Positions 40,719 through 48,108 of a DNA stretch of 64,000 nt are shown here, piece after piece. Location of the stretch: positions 1 to 64,000 of the forward strand of contig JAPLAU010000006.1 in the NCBI GenBank assembly GCA_026393115.1, written 5' to 3'. The translations under genes were made by a program, and so were the position numbers. How positions within the stretch are numbered: position 1 is the stretch's first letter; every line of letters starts with the position of its first letter. The notes beneath the pieces are model-generated. The model was not told the DNA's origin and ran no database searches. It was given only the letters and a program-made list of their open reading frames with translations. This DNA is from Actinomycetota bacterium. GTDB lineage: Bacteria; Actinomycetota; Actinomycetes; S36-B12; CAIYMF01.

Positions 40719-41582
40719 GTGAAGTCCTCAGCCGCCGGTGTTCCCTCAAACCCTCGCGAGGGGCGGTTACTGACGACTGACGGAGTCGATATTTGTGCGA
40801 CTTATCGGCCAGCTCCGCAGGGTTTCCCGCACGATCCGGTGATCGTTGTTGGGCATGGATTCACTGGATTTCGCGCTAAGGCCGACAATTTGCGCATTGC
40901 TGAACGTCTCAACCAGCACCTCGCAGTTGTCGACCTTGACTACCGCGGACATGGTTCATCGGGGGGCACCAGTTCGCTCGGAATGCGCGAAGTGCTCGAC
41001 CTCGATGCGGCCATCGCTTGGGCACGTGATCAAGGGCATCAGAAGGTGGTGAGCCTTGGTTTTTCGATGGGATCGGCCATCGCGGTGCGTCAGGCAGCAC
41101 TCACGCGCACAACTGACCGAGGACCCTTGGCGCTGACCGCCGAGAACGCCCCTGACGCGGTGGTGTCAGTCAGTGGCACTGCGTTCTGGTTTTACCGTGG
41201 AACGGCGCCGATGCGACTCGTGCATCGCGCCGTATCAACTCCCGTCGGTCGCGCCGTGCTTGCGCGCGTCGCACACACGCGAGTCGACGTCGGCGACTGG
41301 GAAGCAGAAGAGCTCGGCTACAGCCCGGAAGAAGCCGCTGCGTACCTTGCCCCGATTCCCTTCCTGTTGGTGCACGGTGACGCCGATACCTACTTTCCGT
41401 TGGAACACCCAGAAGCCGTGCATCGAGGCGCTGTTCAGGGTGCTCGCGACCGAGGATTTGAGCCCAAAATCGATCTGTGGATCGAACCAGGTTTCGCGCA
41501 TGCGGAGGCCGCGGTCGACGATGAGTTACTCGACCGCATCTGCGCGTGGGCACTGTCGATGGCCGGTGGCGAAACGTCGTGA
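40719..41582 (+). CDS. Alpha/beta hydrolase
   Basis: A 287-residue alpha/beta hydrolase: VVGHGFTGFRAK (oxyanion), nucleophile Ser in GFSMGSAIAV, Asp in HGDADTYFP and His in PGFAHAEAA. No signal peptide. The substrate is unknown. The GTG start lies 47 bases from the divergent glnR start, with GATAGT 5 bases before it. It overlaps the thioredoxin-like gene by 4 bases (GTGA), suggesting a link to thiol chemistry such as thioester hydrolysis, but that is only inference. Confidence 0.8.
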   Translation: MKSSAAGVPSNPREGRLLTTDGVDICATYRPAPQGFPHDPVIVVGHGFTGFRAKADNLRIAERLNQHLAVVDLDYRGHGSSGGTSSLGMREVLDLDAAIAWARDQGHQKVVSLGFSMGSAIAVRQAALTRTTDRGPLALTAENAPDAVVSVSGTAFWFYRGTAPMRLVHRAVSTPVGRAVLARVAHTRVDVGDWEAEELGYSPEEAAAYLAPIPFLLVHGDADTYFPLEHPEAVHRGAVQGARDRGFEPKIDLWIEPGFAHAEAAVDDELLDRICAWALSMAGGETS

Positions 41583-42016
41583 GCACCGGACTTGGAATCC
41601 TTGTGGTGGTGCTGATCGCTGCCACCGCGTTCGGGTTGTATCGCCGTTTCACCGACGGCCACATCAAGGGCGTCGACTCGGTGCCTGACGCGCCGACCCA
41701 TGACGGTGAGGTGTTGAGCGCTGCCGATATCGGCGCACCTTTGGGTGAACGCGCGACTCTGGTTCAGTTCTCGACAGCCTTCTGCCAGCCCTGTCGTGCC
41801 GCGCGCCGCACGTTGGGTGAGGTAACGGGAATGGTTGAGGGGGTCACGCACGTCGAGATCGACGCTGAAGCGCATCTTGATCTTGTTCGCCGCCTTGATG
41901 TGATGCGTACGCCAACAATTCTGGTACTCGATTCAACCGGCCGTATTCGTCGTCGTGCGGTGGGCGCACCCCGAACCGCTGATGTGGTCGCCGCGCTCGG
42001 CGACGTCATCGACTAG
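41579..42016 (+). CDS. Membrane-anchored thioredoxin-like protein
   Basis: A 145-residue protein with one N-terminal membrane segment (about 5-22) and a thioredoxin fold carrying CQPC in STAFCQPCRAARR and the cis-proline in RTPTILVLD. It is probably exported and membrane-tethered, acting in thiol-disulfide exchange. The GTG start overlapping the hydrolase stop is chosen. In mycobacteria a thioredoxin (ThiX) is near glnR/mshD too. It precedes the leader peptide region. Confidence 0.85.
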   Translation: MSTGLGILVVVLIAATAFGLYRRFTDGHIKGVDSVPDAPTHDGEVLSAADIGAPLGERATLVQFSTAFCQPCRAARRTLGEVTGMVEGVTHVEIDAEAHLDLVRRLDVMRTPTILVLDSTGRIRRRAVGAPRTADVVAALGDVID

Positions 42017-42068
42017 GAAACGGCCGCCGGCTGGCAATGCCCTGCACTTGCGTGACCGACGCAGCCCT

Positions 42069-42085
42069 TGTCCAGAATGTGGACA
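42069..42085 (+). promoter_or_regulatory. Palindromic operator candidate TGTCCA-N5-TGGACA
   Basis: A perfect 6-base inverted repeat with a 5-base spacer, centred about 48 bases before the predicted start of the leader transcript. The position suits an activator or repressor site. The binding protein is unknown. Confidence 0.45.
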
Positions 42086-42112
42086 GGTCTGTGAGACCGA
42101 GTCATTCCCACC

Positions 42113-42118
42113 TATCGT
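42113..42118 (+). promoter_or_regulatory. -10 element for a leaderless leader-peptide transcript
   Basis: TATCGT followed by exactly 6 bases and the ATG of the leader ORF at 42125. Confidence 0.5.
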
Positions 42119-42124
42119 TTGCTC

Positions 42125-42208
42125 ATGACCAGTCGCCAGCCTGCGCTTACCAAGCGCCGCACTGTCGACTTTGGACGCCTTGCGTCCGGCTCCTGTCACA
42201 TGCGCTGA
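42125..42208 (+). CDS. 27-residue leader peptide upstream of the DUF4395 gene
   Basis: The ORF begins MTSRQPALTKRRTVDFGRLA and ends SGSCHMR. The QPALTKRR-VD-R-AS pattern matches short actinobacterial peptides found before sulfur-metabolism genes, which carry one or more Cys codons near the end. Here one TGT (residue 24) lies just before the stop. A hairpin GGACGC-CTT-GCGTCC (42173-42187) lies inside the ORF and a terminator-like palindrome follows the stop by 7 bases. The natural reading is cysteine-dependent attenuation of the downstream genes. Confidence 0.65.
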   Translation: MTSRQPALTKRRTVDFGRLASGSCHMR

Positions 42209-42215
42209 CCGCGTG

Positions 42216-42240
42216 CCCACCGATCGGTGGGTTTGTCGTT
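42216..42240 (+). terminator. Attenuator-like hairpin CCCACC-GATC-GGTGGG with T-rich tail
   Basis: A perfect 6-bp stem with a 4-base loop followed by TTTGTCGTT. It stands between the leader stop (42208) and the DUF4395 start (42263), where a regulated terminator is expected. Confidence 0.6.
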
Positions 42241-42262
42241 CGTGCCCCTGACAGGAGACCTC

Positions 42263-42727
42263 ATGACTACCGCAACCCCTCAAACCCACGTTTCGCCGAC
42301 CACGCCGTCTGGAATCGATCCCCGCGGCCCTCGATTCGGTGCCGCTCTCACAGTCATCGCCCTCGTGATCGCACTGCTGGCCGGATCCAATGTTCTGGGC
42401 ACGGCGGTCATCGCCTGGCAAACTCTGGTCTTCGCCCTCGGTGCGTTCGTCGGCCTGAGTGCGCAGCCGTACGGAGTGCTCTACCGCAAGGTGGTGCGGC
42501 CGCGTCTGGGCCCGCCCGCCGAACTCGAAGACCCGGCACCGCCGCGATTCGCACAGCTCGTCGGCTTCCTCTTCGCTGTCGTCGGTCTGATCTCGTATCT
42601 GCTGGGTGCCACAGTTGTTGGCCAGGTAGCAATCGGGCTCGCCCTCGCGGCCGCTTTCCTCAATGCTGCTTTCAACTTCTGCCTCGGGTGTGAGATCTAC
42701 CTCGTAGCGCGTAGATTGCGTTCATGA
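42263..42727 (+). CDS. DUF4395 membrane protein
   Basis: A 154-residue membrane protein with about four hydrophobic segments and the family signature GIDPRGPRFGAALT near the N-terminus and FCLGCEIY near the end. DUF4395 proteins usually neighbour thioredoxins and sulfurtransferases in actinobacteria, as here. AGGAG lies 6 bases before the ATG; an earlier GTG at 42227 lies inside the hairpin region and is rejected. It overlaps the DsrE-like gene by ATGA. Confidence 0.82.
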   Translation: MTTATPQTHVSPTTPSGIDPRGPRFGAALTVIALVIALLAGSNVLGTAVIAWQTLVFALGAFVGLSAQPYGVLYRKVVRPRLGPPAELEDPAPPRFAQLVGFLFAVVGLISYLLGATVVGQVAIGLALAAAFLNAAFNFCLGCEIYLVARRLRS

Positions 42728-43089
42728 CCCGATCCCTTGTTATTAAGTGCACGACTGGCACCGACGAGAATGTCGAGCGCGCATCGCAGGCGTTCACGGT
42801 GGCTGTCACCGCAGCAACGGCTGGAGCGCCCGTCTCGGTGTGGCTTACCGGTGATGCGGTGTGGCTTGCGGTGCCGGGCCGGGCTGAGGACGTGGTGCTC
42901 GAAGGTGGAGCTCCGTTCGCCGAACTCCGCGACGCTGTTCTCGCACTAGGAAGTCTCACGGTGTGCACTCAGTGCGCGATGCGTCGCAAGCTTGAACAGT
43001 CTGACCTCATCGAGGGAGTGCGCATTGCTGGTGCCCCCACGTTCGTTGAGGAAGCACTGGCCGAAGGTGCGCAAGCACTTATCTACTAA
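42724..43089 (+). CDS. DsrE-family sulfur-relay-like protein
   Basis: A 121-residue soluble protein of the DsrE/TusD fold (SLVIKCTTGTDENVERASQA at the N-terminus) with a CxxC-like TVCTQCAMRR near residue 80. DsrE proteins carry persulfide sulfur in relay or sulfur-oxidation systems. It overlaps the DUF4395 gene (ATGA); TAGATT also lies 6 bases before the ATG, so it may have its own leaderless start as well. Confidence 0.78.
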   Translation: MTRSLVIKCTTGTDENVERASQAFTVAVTAATAGAPVSVWLTGDAVWLAVPGRAEDVVLEGGAPFAELRDAVLALGSLTVCTQCAMRRKLEQSDLIEGVRIAGAPTFVEEALAEGAQALIY

Positions 43090-43113
43090 CGCGTGATGTG
43101 AGGGTGAGGTCGG

Positions 43114-43119
43114 TACCCT
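43114..43119 (+). promoter_or_regulatory. -10 element of a leaderless promoter before the nitrobindin-like gene
   Basis: TACCCT followed by exactly 6 bases and ATG at 43126. Confidence 0.5.
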
Positions 43120-43125
43120 GTGGGA

Positions 43126-43653
43126 ATGACTGAAGACGCAGCGCCCAAGGTCGCAGAGTCGCTCGTCCCGCTGTCGTGGCTGATTGGCCGCTGGGAGGGA
43201 GCCGGTGTGGGCGGTTACCCGACGGTTCCTGAATTTCGATTCGGCCAAGAGATCATCGTCACTCACGACGGCCGTCCTTTCTTGACGCACTGGTCGCGCT
43301 CGTGGTTGCTTGACGACGACGGCAACAAGGTGCGCCCACTGGCGACTGAGACCGGCTTCTGGCGCCCAGCACCTGATCACCGAGTCGAACTGTTGCTCGC
43401 ACACCCCACCGGTTACGCGGAAGTGTGGGTCGGCGAGGTCACCGTCAATTCGATTCAGGATGCGCGCATCACGGGCGCGAAAGCAGAGTTGCGCAGCGAT
43501 GTCGTGGCGCGCACTGCGACGGCGAAGGACTACACGGCCGGTCTCCGACTGTACGGGTTGGTCGATGGTGACTTGCTGTGGGCTTTCGACATGGCTGCGG
43601 TCGGTCACCCCCTCACCTCGCATCTTTCGGCGAAACTCAAGGCGGTTTCATGA
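43126..43653 (+). CDS. Nitrobindin-like heme-binding beta-barrel (FABP/DUF1794 family)
   Basis: A 175-residue beta-barrel protein with the nitrobindin entry motif LIGRWEGAGVGGYPTV and a late HPLTSHL with a possible heme-ligand His. The family binds ferric heme and scavenges or isomerises peroxynitrite; the Mtb orthologue lies in the same neighbourhood. The ATG at 43126 is chosen because of the -10 spacing. It overlaps the fur gene by ATGA. Confidence 0.85.
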   Translation: MTEDAAPKVAESLVPLSWLIGRWEGAGVGGYPTVPEFRFGQEIIVTHDGRPFLTHWSRSWLLDDDGNKVRPLATETGFWRPAPDHRVELLLAHPTGYAEVWVGEVTVNSIQDARITGAKAELRSDVVARTATAKDYTAGLRLYGLVDGDLLWAFDMAAVGHPLTSHLSAKLKAVS

Positions 43654-44123
43654 CAGAGCACGTGCACACTCACGACCGTGCGCGATCCTCGACCGACTCG
43701 GGCGAGTGGGAGCGACGTCTGCGTGCACGCGGTTACCGCATCACCCCGCAACGGCAGCTGGTGCTCGAAGCAGTTGAAACGCTGCGTCACGCAACACCAG
43801 ATGAACTTCTTGTCGAAGTGCAGCGCACTGCTGCCGGAGTCAATCTCTCCACGATCTACCGAACACTTGAAGTGCTTGAAGAAGTCGGCCTCGTGAGCCA
43901 CGCACACATCGGTCACGGTGCTCCGACCTACCACGCAGTCGAAGACGAAGCGCATATTCATTTGGTGTGCGATGGGTGCGGCGAAGTCATCAGCATTCAC
44001 GTCGATGTCGCTGAGCCATTCGTGCGAGTACTGAATGAGCAGGTCGGCTTCGACACCGACATCACCCACTTCTCAGTACACGGTCGGTGCGCTGAGTGTC
44101 GCGCGGCGACGACGCTGTCATGA
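43650..44123 (+). CDS. Fur-family metal-dependent regulator
   Basis: A 157-residue Fur-type regulator: DNA-binding part YRITPQRQLVLEAVETL and LSTIYRTLEVLEE; metal part with HIHLVCDGCGEV and the C-terminal CAEC, the structural zinc pair. A His-rich N-terminus (EHVHTHD) precedes it. Fur, Zur and Mur cannot be told apart from these motifs alone. It is coupled to both neighbours by ATGA overlaps. Confidence 0.85.
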   Translation: MTEHVHTHDRARSSTDSGEWERRLRARGYRITPQRQLVLEAVETLRHATPDELLVEVQRTAAGVNLSTIYRTLEVLEEVGLVSHAHIGHGAPTYHAVEDEAHIHLVCDGCGEVISIHVDVAEPFVRVLNEQVGFDTDITHFSVHGRCAECRAATTLS

Positions 44124-45139
44124 CCGCTCTGCGAAGTCAGGGTGTTCCGCATCCGGACCTAAATCACCCGGATTCCGGAGTGGCCTGGCATTACGGCGAT
44201 CCTCACGGTGAACAGCGCCGATTGGAGGGGGGTGGTGGTTACGTCGATCTGTCTCAACGCGGAGTGCTCACTGTTACTGGCCCTGATCGCCTTACCTGGC
44301 TGCACTCGTTACTGAGTCAGTCGATTGAACACCTGCAGCCTGGTGAGTCGGCCCTGTCGTTGCTTCTTGATCCGCATGGTCGCGTGGAGCACGAACTGCA
44401 CATCATTGATGACGGCGAGGTCACCTGGATCACGACCGAGTCGACAGCCACACAGCAAGTGCGCACTTTCCTTGACTCCATGCGCTTCATGCTGCGCGTT
44501 GAAATTGCCGATGTCTCTGATGCCTACGCGGTGGTGTGGCAACCCGTGCGGGTCGTCGACGACAACTTCCCCACGTGGCTTGTTCCTGAAGCATTCGCGG
44601 GTCTGCCGGCCCCCGATGCGGGAGGTGAGTGGAACCGCTTGTTGGCCGAGCGCCCTGCGCTGCTTGTGGGCCGCGAAGTGATCGTCTCGCGCGCTGAACT
44701 CGATACGTTTCTCGACAGTGCGGGGCAACCTGCCGGCACGTGGGCGCTCGAAGCGTTGCGCATTGCGGCCGGAGTTCCGCGAGTGGGACTCGATACAGAC
44801 ACGCGCACCATTCCAAACGAGGTGGGCTGGCTCGGTTCCGCGGTGCACTTAAGTAAAGGGTGCTACCGAGGACAGGAAACGGTGGCCCGCACGCATAACC
44901 TCGGCCGGCCTCCTCGCAGACTGGTGCTCCTGCACCTCGACGGCACCGAGGAACGCCTGCCAGCACAGGGAACGTTGGTGACTCTCGACGACAAGACCGT
45001 GGGCACCGTGGGCTCTTCAGCGCGACACCACGAACTCGGACCCATCGCCTTGGCGCTGGTTAAGAGGTCAGTTGCGATCGACGCTGTACTTCTGGCCGAC
45101 GGAATTAGCGCATCGCAGCAGCCGATCATTATCGGCTGA
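44120..45139 (+). CDS. ygfZ: YgfZ/GcvT-fold iron-sulfur maintenance protein
   Basis: A 339-residue folate-binding protein with the YgfZ signature KGCYRGQETVAR and the N-terminal VDLSQRGVLTVTGPDRLTWL. YgfZ (IBA57-type) helps to assemble or repair iron-sulfur clusters. The ATG overlaps the fur stop (ATGA), so it shares a transcript with the Fur regulator and nitrobindin, linking metal, heme and iron-sulfur control. Stop codons of this gene and the convergent DUF4388 gene are 2 bases apart. Confidence 0.88.
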   Translation: MTALRSQGVPHPDLNHPDSGVAWHYGDPHGEQRRLEGGGGYVDLSQRGVLTVTGPDRLTWLHSLLSQSIEHLQPGESALSLLLDPHGRVEHELHIIDDGEVTWITTESTATQQVRTFLDSMRFMLRVEIADVSDAYAVVWQPVRVVDDNFPTWLVPEAFAGLPAPDAGGEWNRLLAERPALLVGREVIVSRAELDTFLDSAGQPAGTWALEALRIAAGVPRVGLDTDTRTIPNEVGWLGSAVHLSKGCYRGQETVARTHNLGRPPRRLVLLHLDGTEERLPAQGTLVTLDDKTVGTVGSSARHHELGPIALALVKRSVAIDAVLLADGISASQQPIIIG

Positions 45140-45141
45140 CG

Positions 45142-46455
45142 TCATTTGTCGTCGCGCAGACCCAGACTGGTGAGTTCGCGCATGAGGGCCGCGGTGTCGG
45201 CGGGTTCGACGTTCTGCTCACCGTCGTCGTCGGTCGATTGGAAGGGCTCGGCACTCGGCGGAGGCAATTGGCTAAACGTCGAGGGCAGCGGCTCGGCGGT
45301 GACTGCAGGTTCGAAGGTCAGGGCCGGCTCAGCAGTCAGCGGGATCGACTCAACGATCGGTTCGTACGGCGCCTGGTATTCAGGCGCTTCGATAACAGGC
45401 GCTTGGATGAAGGCAGCCGGCTCGACCTCAGTGAAGCTGGGAGAATCGAAACTCTGGGAATCGAAGCTCGGGGAATCGTCGTAGACCGGTGCAGATTCCT
45501 CGGAGTCCTCCGTGACCAAGTGCAGCGGAAGTACTTCAGCCAACGGCTCGAAGGGGTCATCGACCAGCGAGGGGAAACCCGTTGGTCGGGGGTCGTGCAG
45601 AAGATCAGTGGCCGTCGTCACGAGTCCCTCTGCCGCCAAGCCGAGAATGATGTCAGCGGCTTCAAACAGGGTGTAGCCGCAGTCGTCGGCGATGTCGACC
45701 AAGGTGCGCAGTCCGTCGACGTAGCCGAGTACGGTGCGTTCGCTGGAACTGAGGGTGGCGTGCGGCACAGTTCCTGTGGGCAGCGGCACGACGTCAGCGC
45801 CGCCGATTTCGTCGACCACTATCGGCCATTGACGTTGGCGCGCGTGTGCCTGTTCGATCAAATCGGTTACGTCGGTGAAGGGTGCCAGATCGGTGCGGGT
45901 GCGGGCCCCATTGCGGAACCAGTGGTTCGTGACGGTCCAGCCCAAGAGGTCGGCGAGCATGTCGCGCTGTTGTTCGAGTGCGAATGCCTCAATGACCCGC
46001 CGATTGACTAGGCGCAGATGCACAAGTACTTCGCCGAGGCGGGCGGTATGCATTTCGCTGCGCTGCAATTCAAGGGCTGCGTTGAGTTGATCGGGGCTGA
46101 TGGCTCCAGCCGTGACGAGTCGCACACCCAAGAGGGGGCGGCGGCCGGGTACCGAGGCTGCATAGACCTGTCCATCGCGGAACCAGACCAGACCTTCGTC
46201 ACCGGAGGCGTTCGTGATGGTCAGGCAGCCGCTGGCTTCTTGAGCAGCAAATCCGAGGATGATTCCCTCAGCATCCGAGGGGGCTGGGTGCGCTTGGGGA
46301 GCGTCAACTGTGACGCCATCGAAACCAGGGTCGGGGGCGTCAGACTGCCCGGCGGAAGACTGAGCAGCATCACCAGCAGGAGGCCCAACAGGAGAATCGC
46401 TCATCAGTTGCTCGTCTTCTGGCCACGGCGCGGCTCGAGCCTGAGGTTCGAACAC
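45142..46455 (-). CDS. DUF4388-domain protein with acidic low-complexity tail
   Basis: A 437-residue soluble protein: a Pro/Ala/Ser-rich start, a DUF4388 domain (about 65-175; GFAAQEASGCLTITNASG), a winged-helix-like middle (VLGYVDGLRTLVDIADDCGY) and a long acidic, Pro/Glu-rich C-terminus (about 305-420) with FDS-repeat-like SPSFDSQSFDSPSF. DUF4388 (PatA N-terminal type) proteins are often linked to motility or polarity but the role here is open. GTG start with GGAGGG 8 bases upstream; an ATG at 46404 is an alternative. A promoter lies about 100 bases upstream. Confidence 0.78.
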   Translation of the reverse strand: MFEPQARAAPWPEDEQLMSDSPVGPPAGDAAQSSAGQSDAPDPGFDGVTVDAPQAHPAPSDAEGIILGFAAQEASGCLTITNASGDEGLVWFRDGQVYAASVPGRRPLLGVRLVTAGAISPDQLNAALELQRSEMHTARLGEVLVHLRLVNRRVIEAFALEQQRDMLADLLGWTVTNHWFRNGARTRTDLAPFTDVTDLIEQAHARQRQWPIVVDEIGGADVVPLPTGTVPHATLSSSERTVLGYVDGLRTLVDIADDCGYTLFEAADIILGLAAEGLVTTATDLLHDPRPTGFPSLVDDPFEPLAEVLPLHLVTEDSEESAPVYDDSPSFDSQSFDSPSFTEVEPAAFIQAPVIEAPEYQAPYEPIVESIPLTAEPALTFEPAVTAEPLPSTFSQLPPPSAEPFQSTDDDGEQNVEPADTAALMRELTSLGLRDDK

Positions 46456-46554
46456 CGCACCGTCCCTCCTTCATCGTGACTCCGTCTGCCGACGCAAAAC
46501 CCCGTCATACAGTCTTTCGGCACCCCATGGCAGGGAGTTAAGTCCATCACCCTG

Positions 46555-46583
46555 AGAATCTTCCCCGTGGGGTAATCCGTCAA
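46555..46583 (-). promoter_or_regulatory. Promoter of the DUF4388 gene with a ~95-base leader
   Basis: On the minus strand TTGACG (46578-46583), 17 bases, GATTCT (46555-46560). The spacing is ideal. It leaves a 5' leader of roughly 95 bases before the GTG at 46455. Confidence 0.55.
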
Positions 46584-46641
46584 CAATCACAGGTTAATGC
46601 CCACCCCTTGCGCTCGGGCCCACTCGTGACACGATGGGCCC

Positions 46642-47487
46642 ATGGCGAAAGGCACCCTCATCACGGTAGCCCCCACAGGGGCAGAGAGCGACCCTGCGCA
46701 GGCTCCTGGCCTTCCGGTCACCGTTGAATCGCTCATCGAGACCGGACGCTCCTGCCAAACGGCCGGAGCGGGCCTGATCCACGTGCACGTTCGTGACGGC
46801 CAGGGTCAGCCAACGCTTGATCTGGGACGAGTGACTGCTGCGGTTGAGGGCCTGCGTGAGGCCACGGATCTGGTAGTTCAGGTGTCGACGGGCGGCTCGG
46901 TTCATGATTCTCTCGAGGCGCGACTTGCAGTTCTTGAGGCCAATCCTGACTCGTGCTCGCTGTCGTGTGGCACGGTGAATTTTGGCGATGATGTCTTTCT
47001 CAATCCGTGGCCCTTCATGGTTGAGCTGTACCAGCAGACCCAGCAGCGGCAGATCGTGCCTGAGTTCGAGATCTTCGACCTTGGTCAGGTCACCTCAATG
47101 AAGCGGTTACTCGACAAGTACGGTCCGCCAGCGGGCGGCTCGGTGCATGCGGACCTCGTCATGGGCGTTCCCGGCGGGATGCCGGCCACGGTTGAGGCCA
47201 TGGTGGCAGCCGTTCAAGCGCTTCCCGAAGGGGCCACGTGGTCGGCCACCGGTGTGGGCCGTTGGAGCATGCCCGTGATGCTCGGTTCGCTCGCCGCGGG
47301 TGGGCACCTGCGAGTCGGTATGGAAGACACGCTCACGTTTGCGCCGGGGCGGCCGGTGGTCGATAACTCCGAATTGGTTGCTCGAGCGGCTAGCCTTGCT
47401 GACACGGCCATGAGGCCAGCCCTGACTCCCGAGGAGGCACGAGCCATGCTCGGCATCGTCGATCGTCGTGTAGATCGTTCGCGATGA
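46642..47487 (+). CDS. BKACE-family enzyme (3-keto-5-aminohexanoate cleavage-like, DUF849)
   Basis: A 281-residue TIM-barrel enzyme with the zinc motif LIHVHVRD, the carboxylate-binding STGGSV and the second metal region GGSVHADLVMGVPGG. BKACE enzymes condense a beta-keto acid with acetyl-CoA; the natural substrate cannot be read here. No lysine-fermentation partners are nearby. CACGAT lies 6 bases before the ATG. It overlaps the rsiG-like gene (ATGA), an unexplained pairing. Confidence 0.84.
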   Translation: MAKGTLITVAPTGAESDPAQAPGLPVTVESLIETGRSCQTAGAGLIHVHVRDGQGQPTLDLGRVTAAVEGLREATDLVVQVSTGGSVHDSLEARLAVLEANPDSCSLSCGTVNFGDDVFLNPWPFMVELYQQTQQRQIVPEFEIFDLGQVTSMKRLLDKYGPPAGGSVHADLVMGVPGGMPATVEAMVAAVQALPEGATWSATGVGRWSMPVMLGSLAAGGHLRVGMEDTLTFAPGRPVVDNSELVARAASLADTAMRPALTPEEARAMLGIVDRRVDRSR

Positions 47488-48047
47488 CCCGCCCACAGTC
47501 CGGTGGTCAGCGCCGCGTCGACAAAGTACTCGCCGACGACTTCCTCAACGAATTAACCGACCTACCCATCGAGGAACTGCGCGCACGACGCCATGAGGCC
47601 GAGCAAGAAGAGGCCGACTTGTCGTATCTGCGGCGAATGTTGCACGGCCGTATGGACATCGTGCGGGCCGAGATCGAGCGGCGGGCCACTCCCGGTGAGG
47701 GTGATCTGGTCAGCCGTTTGGCCGAAATCTTGGCCGATCCCACGCGCACGACGCACGGTGCTGGACGACACATCACGGTGCAGCCCAGTCGCGTCGATGA
47801 GCACCGCCGTCAGGTTGAGCAAGCAATTGCCGATGCGATGGTTTCTGATGTGAGCAATCGCAGTGACGAGGAACTTGTTGAATCGCTCGCCGCGTTGAGG
47901 GTGCACGAGGCCGAGGTGTCTGACGTTCGGCGCGACGTTCAACAGGTTGCCGATGCCTGCGCGGCCGAATTGGCTCGTCGCTACCGCGAGGGACTCGTGT
48001 CCGTTGACGACGTGCTGGCGCGAGTGCAACCCCCGACGCCTCGGTAG
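47484..48047 (+). CDS. rsiG: RsiG-like anti-sigma factor with two c-di-GMP-type motifs
   Basis: A 187-residue helical coiled-coil protein. In Streptomyces RsiG binds the sigma factor WhiG when loaded with c-di-GMP, through two E-x3-S-x2-R-x3-Q-x3-D helices. Here the second copy is perfect (E142, S146, R149, Q153, D157) and the first has His in place of Gln (E43, S47, R50, H54, D58). LSYLRRMLHGRMDIV is the family hallmark. No WhiG-like sigma gene is in the window. The ATG overlaps the BKACE stop. Confidence 0.78.
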   Translation: MTRPQSGGQRRVDKVLADDFLNELTDLPIEELRARRHEAEQEEADLSYLRRMLHGRMDIVRAEIERRATPGEGDLVSRLAEILADPTRTTHGAGRHITVQPSRVDEHRRQVEQAIADAMVSDVSNRSDEELVESLAALRVHEAEVSDVRRDVQQVADACAAELARRYREGLVSVDDVLARVQPPTPR

Positions 48048-48073
48048 CCTGCTCGCTGTAGCAAGCACCGCGT

Positions 48074-48102
48074 TTGCAATTGCAAGCACTCGCGGTTATC
48101 AT
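48074..48102 (+). promoter_or_regulatory. Palindrome TTGCAATTGCAA and -10 TATCAT before the XRE gene
   Basis: A perfect 12-base palindrome at 48074-48085 lies at the -35 position of a leaderless promoter whose -10 TATCAT (48097-48102) ends 6 bases before the GTG. Two GCAAGCAC words flank the site. Autoregulation by the XRE protein is the likely reading. Confidence 0.55.
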
Positions 48103-48108
48103 TGAGGT

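Noticed and set aside
46456-46554. A c-di-GMP (GEMM) riboswitch before the DUF4388 gene
   Set aside because: Words such as GACGCAAAA occur only on the opposite strand of the leader and the GEMM core arrangement is not met.
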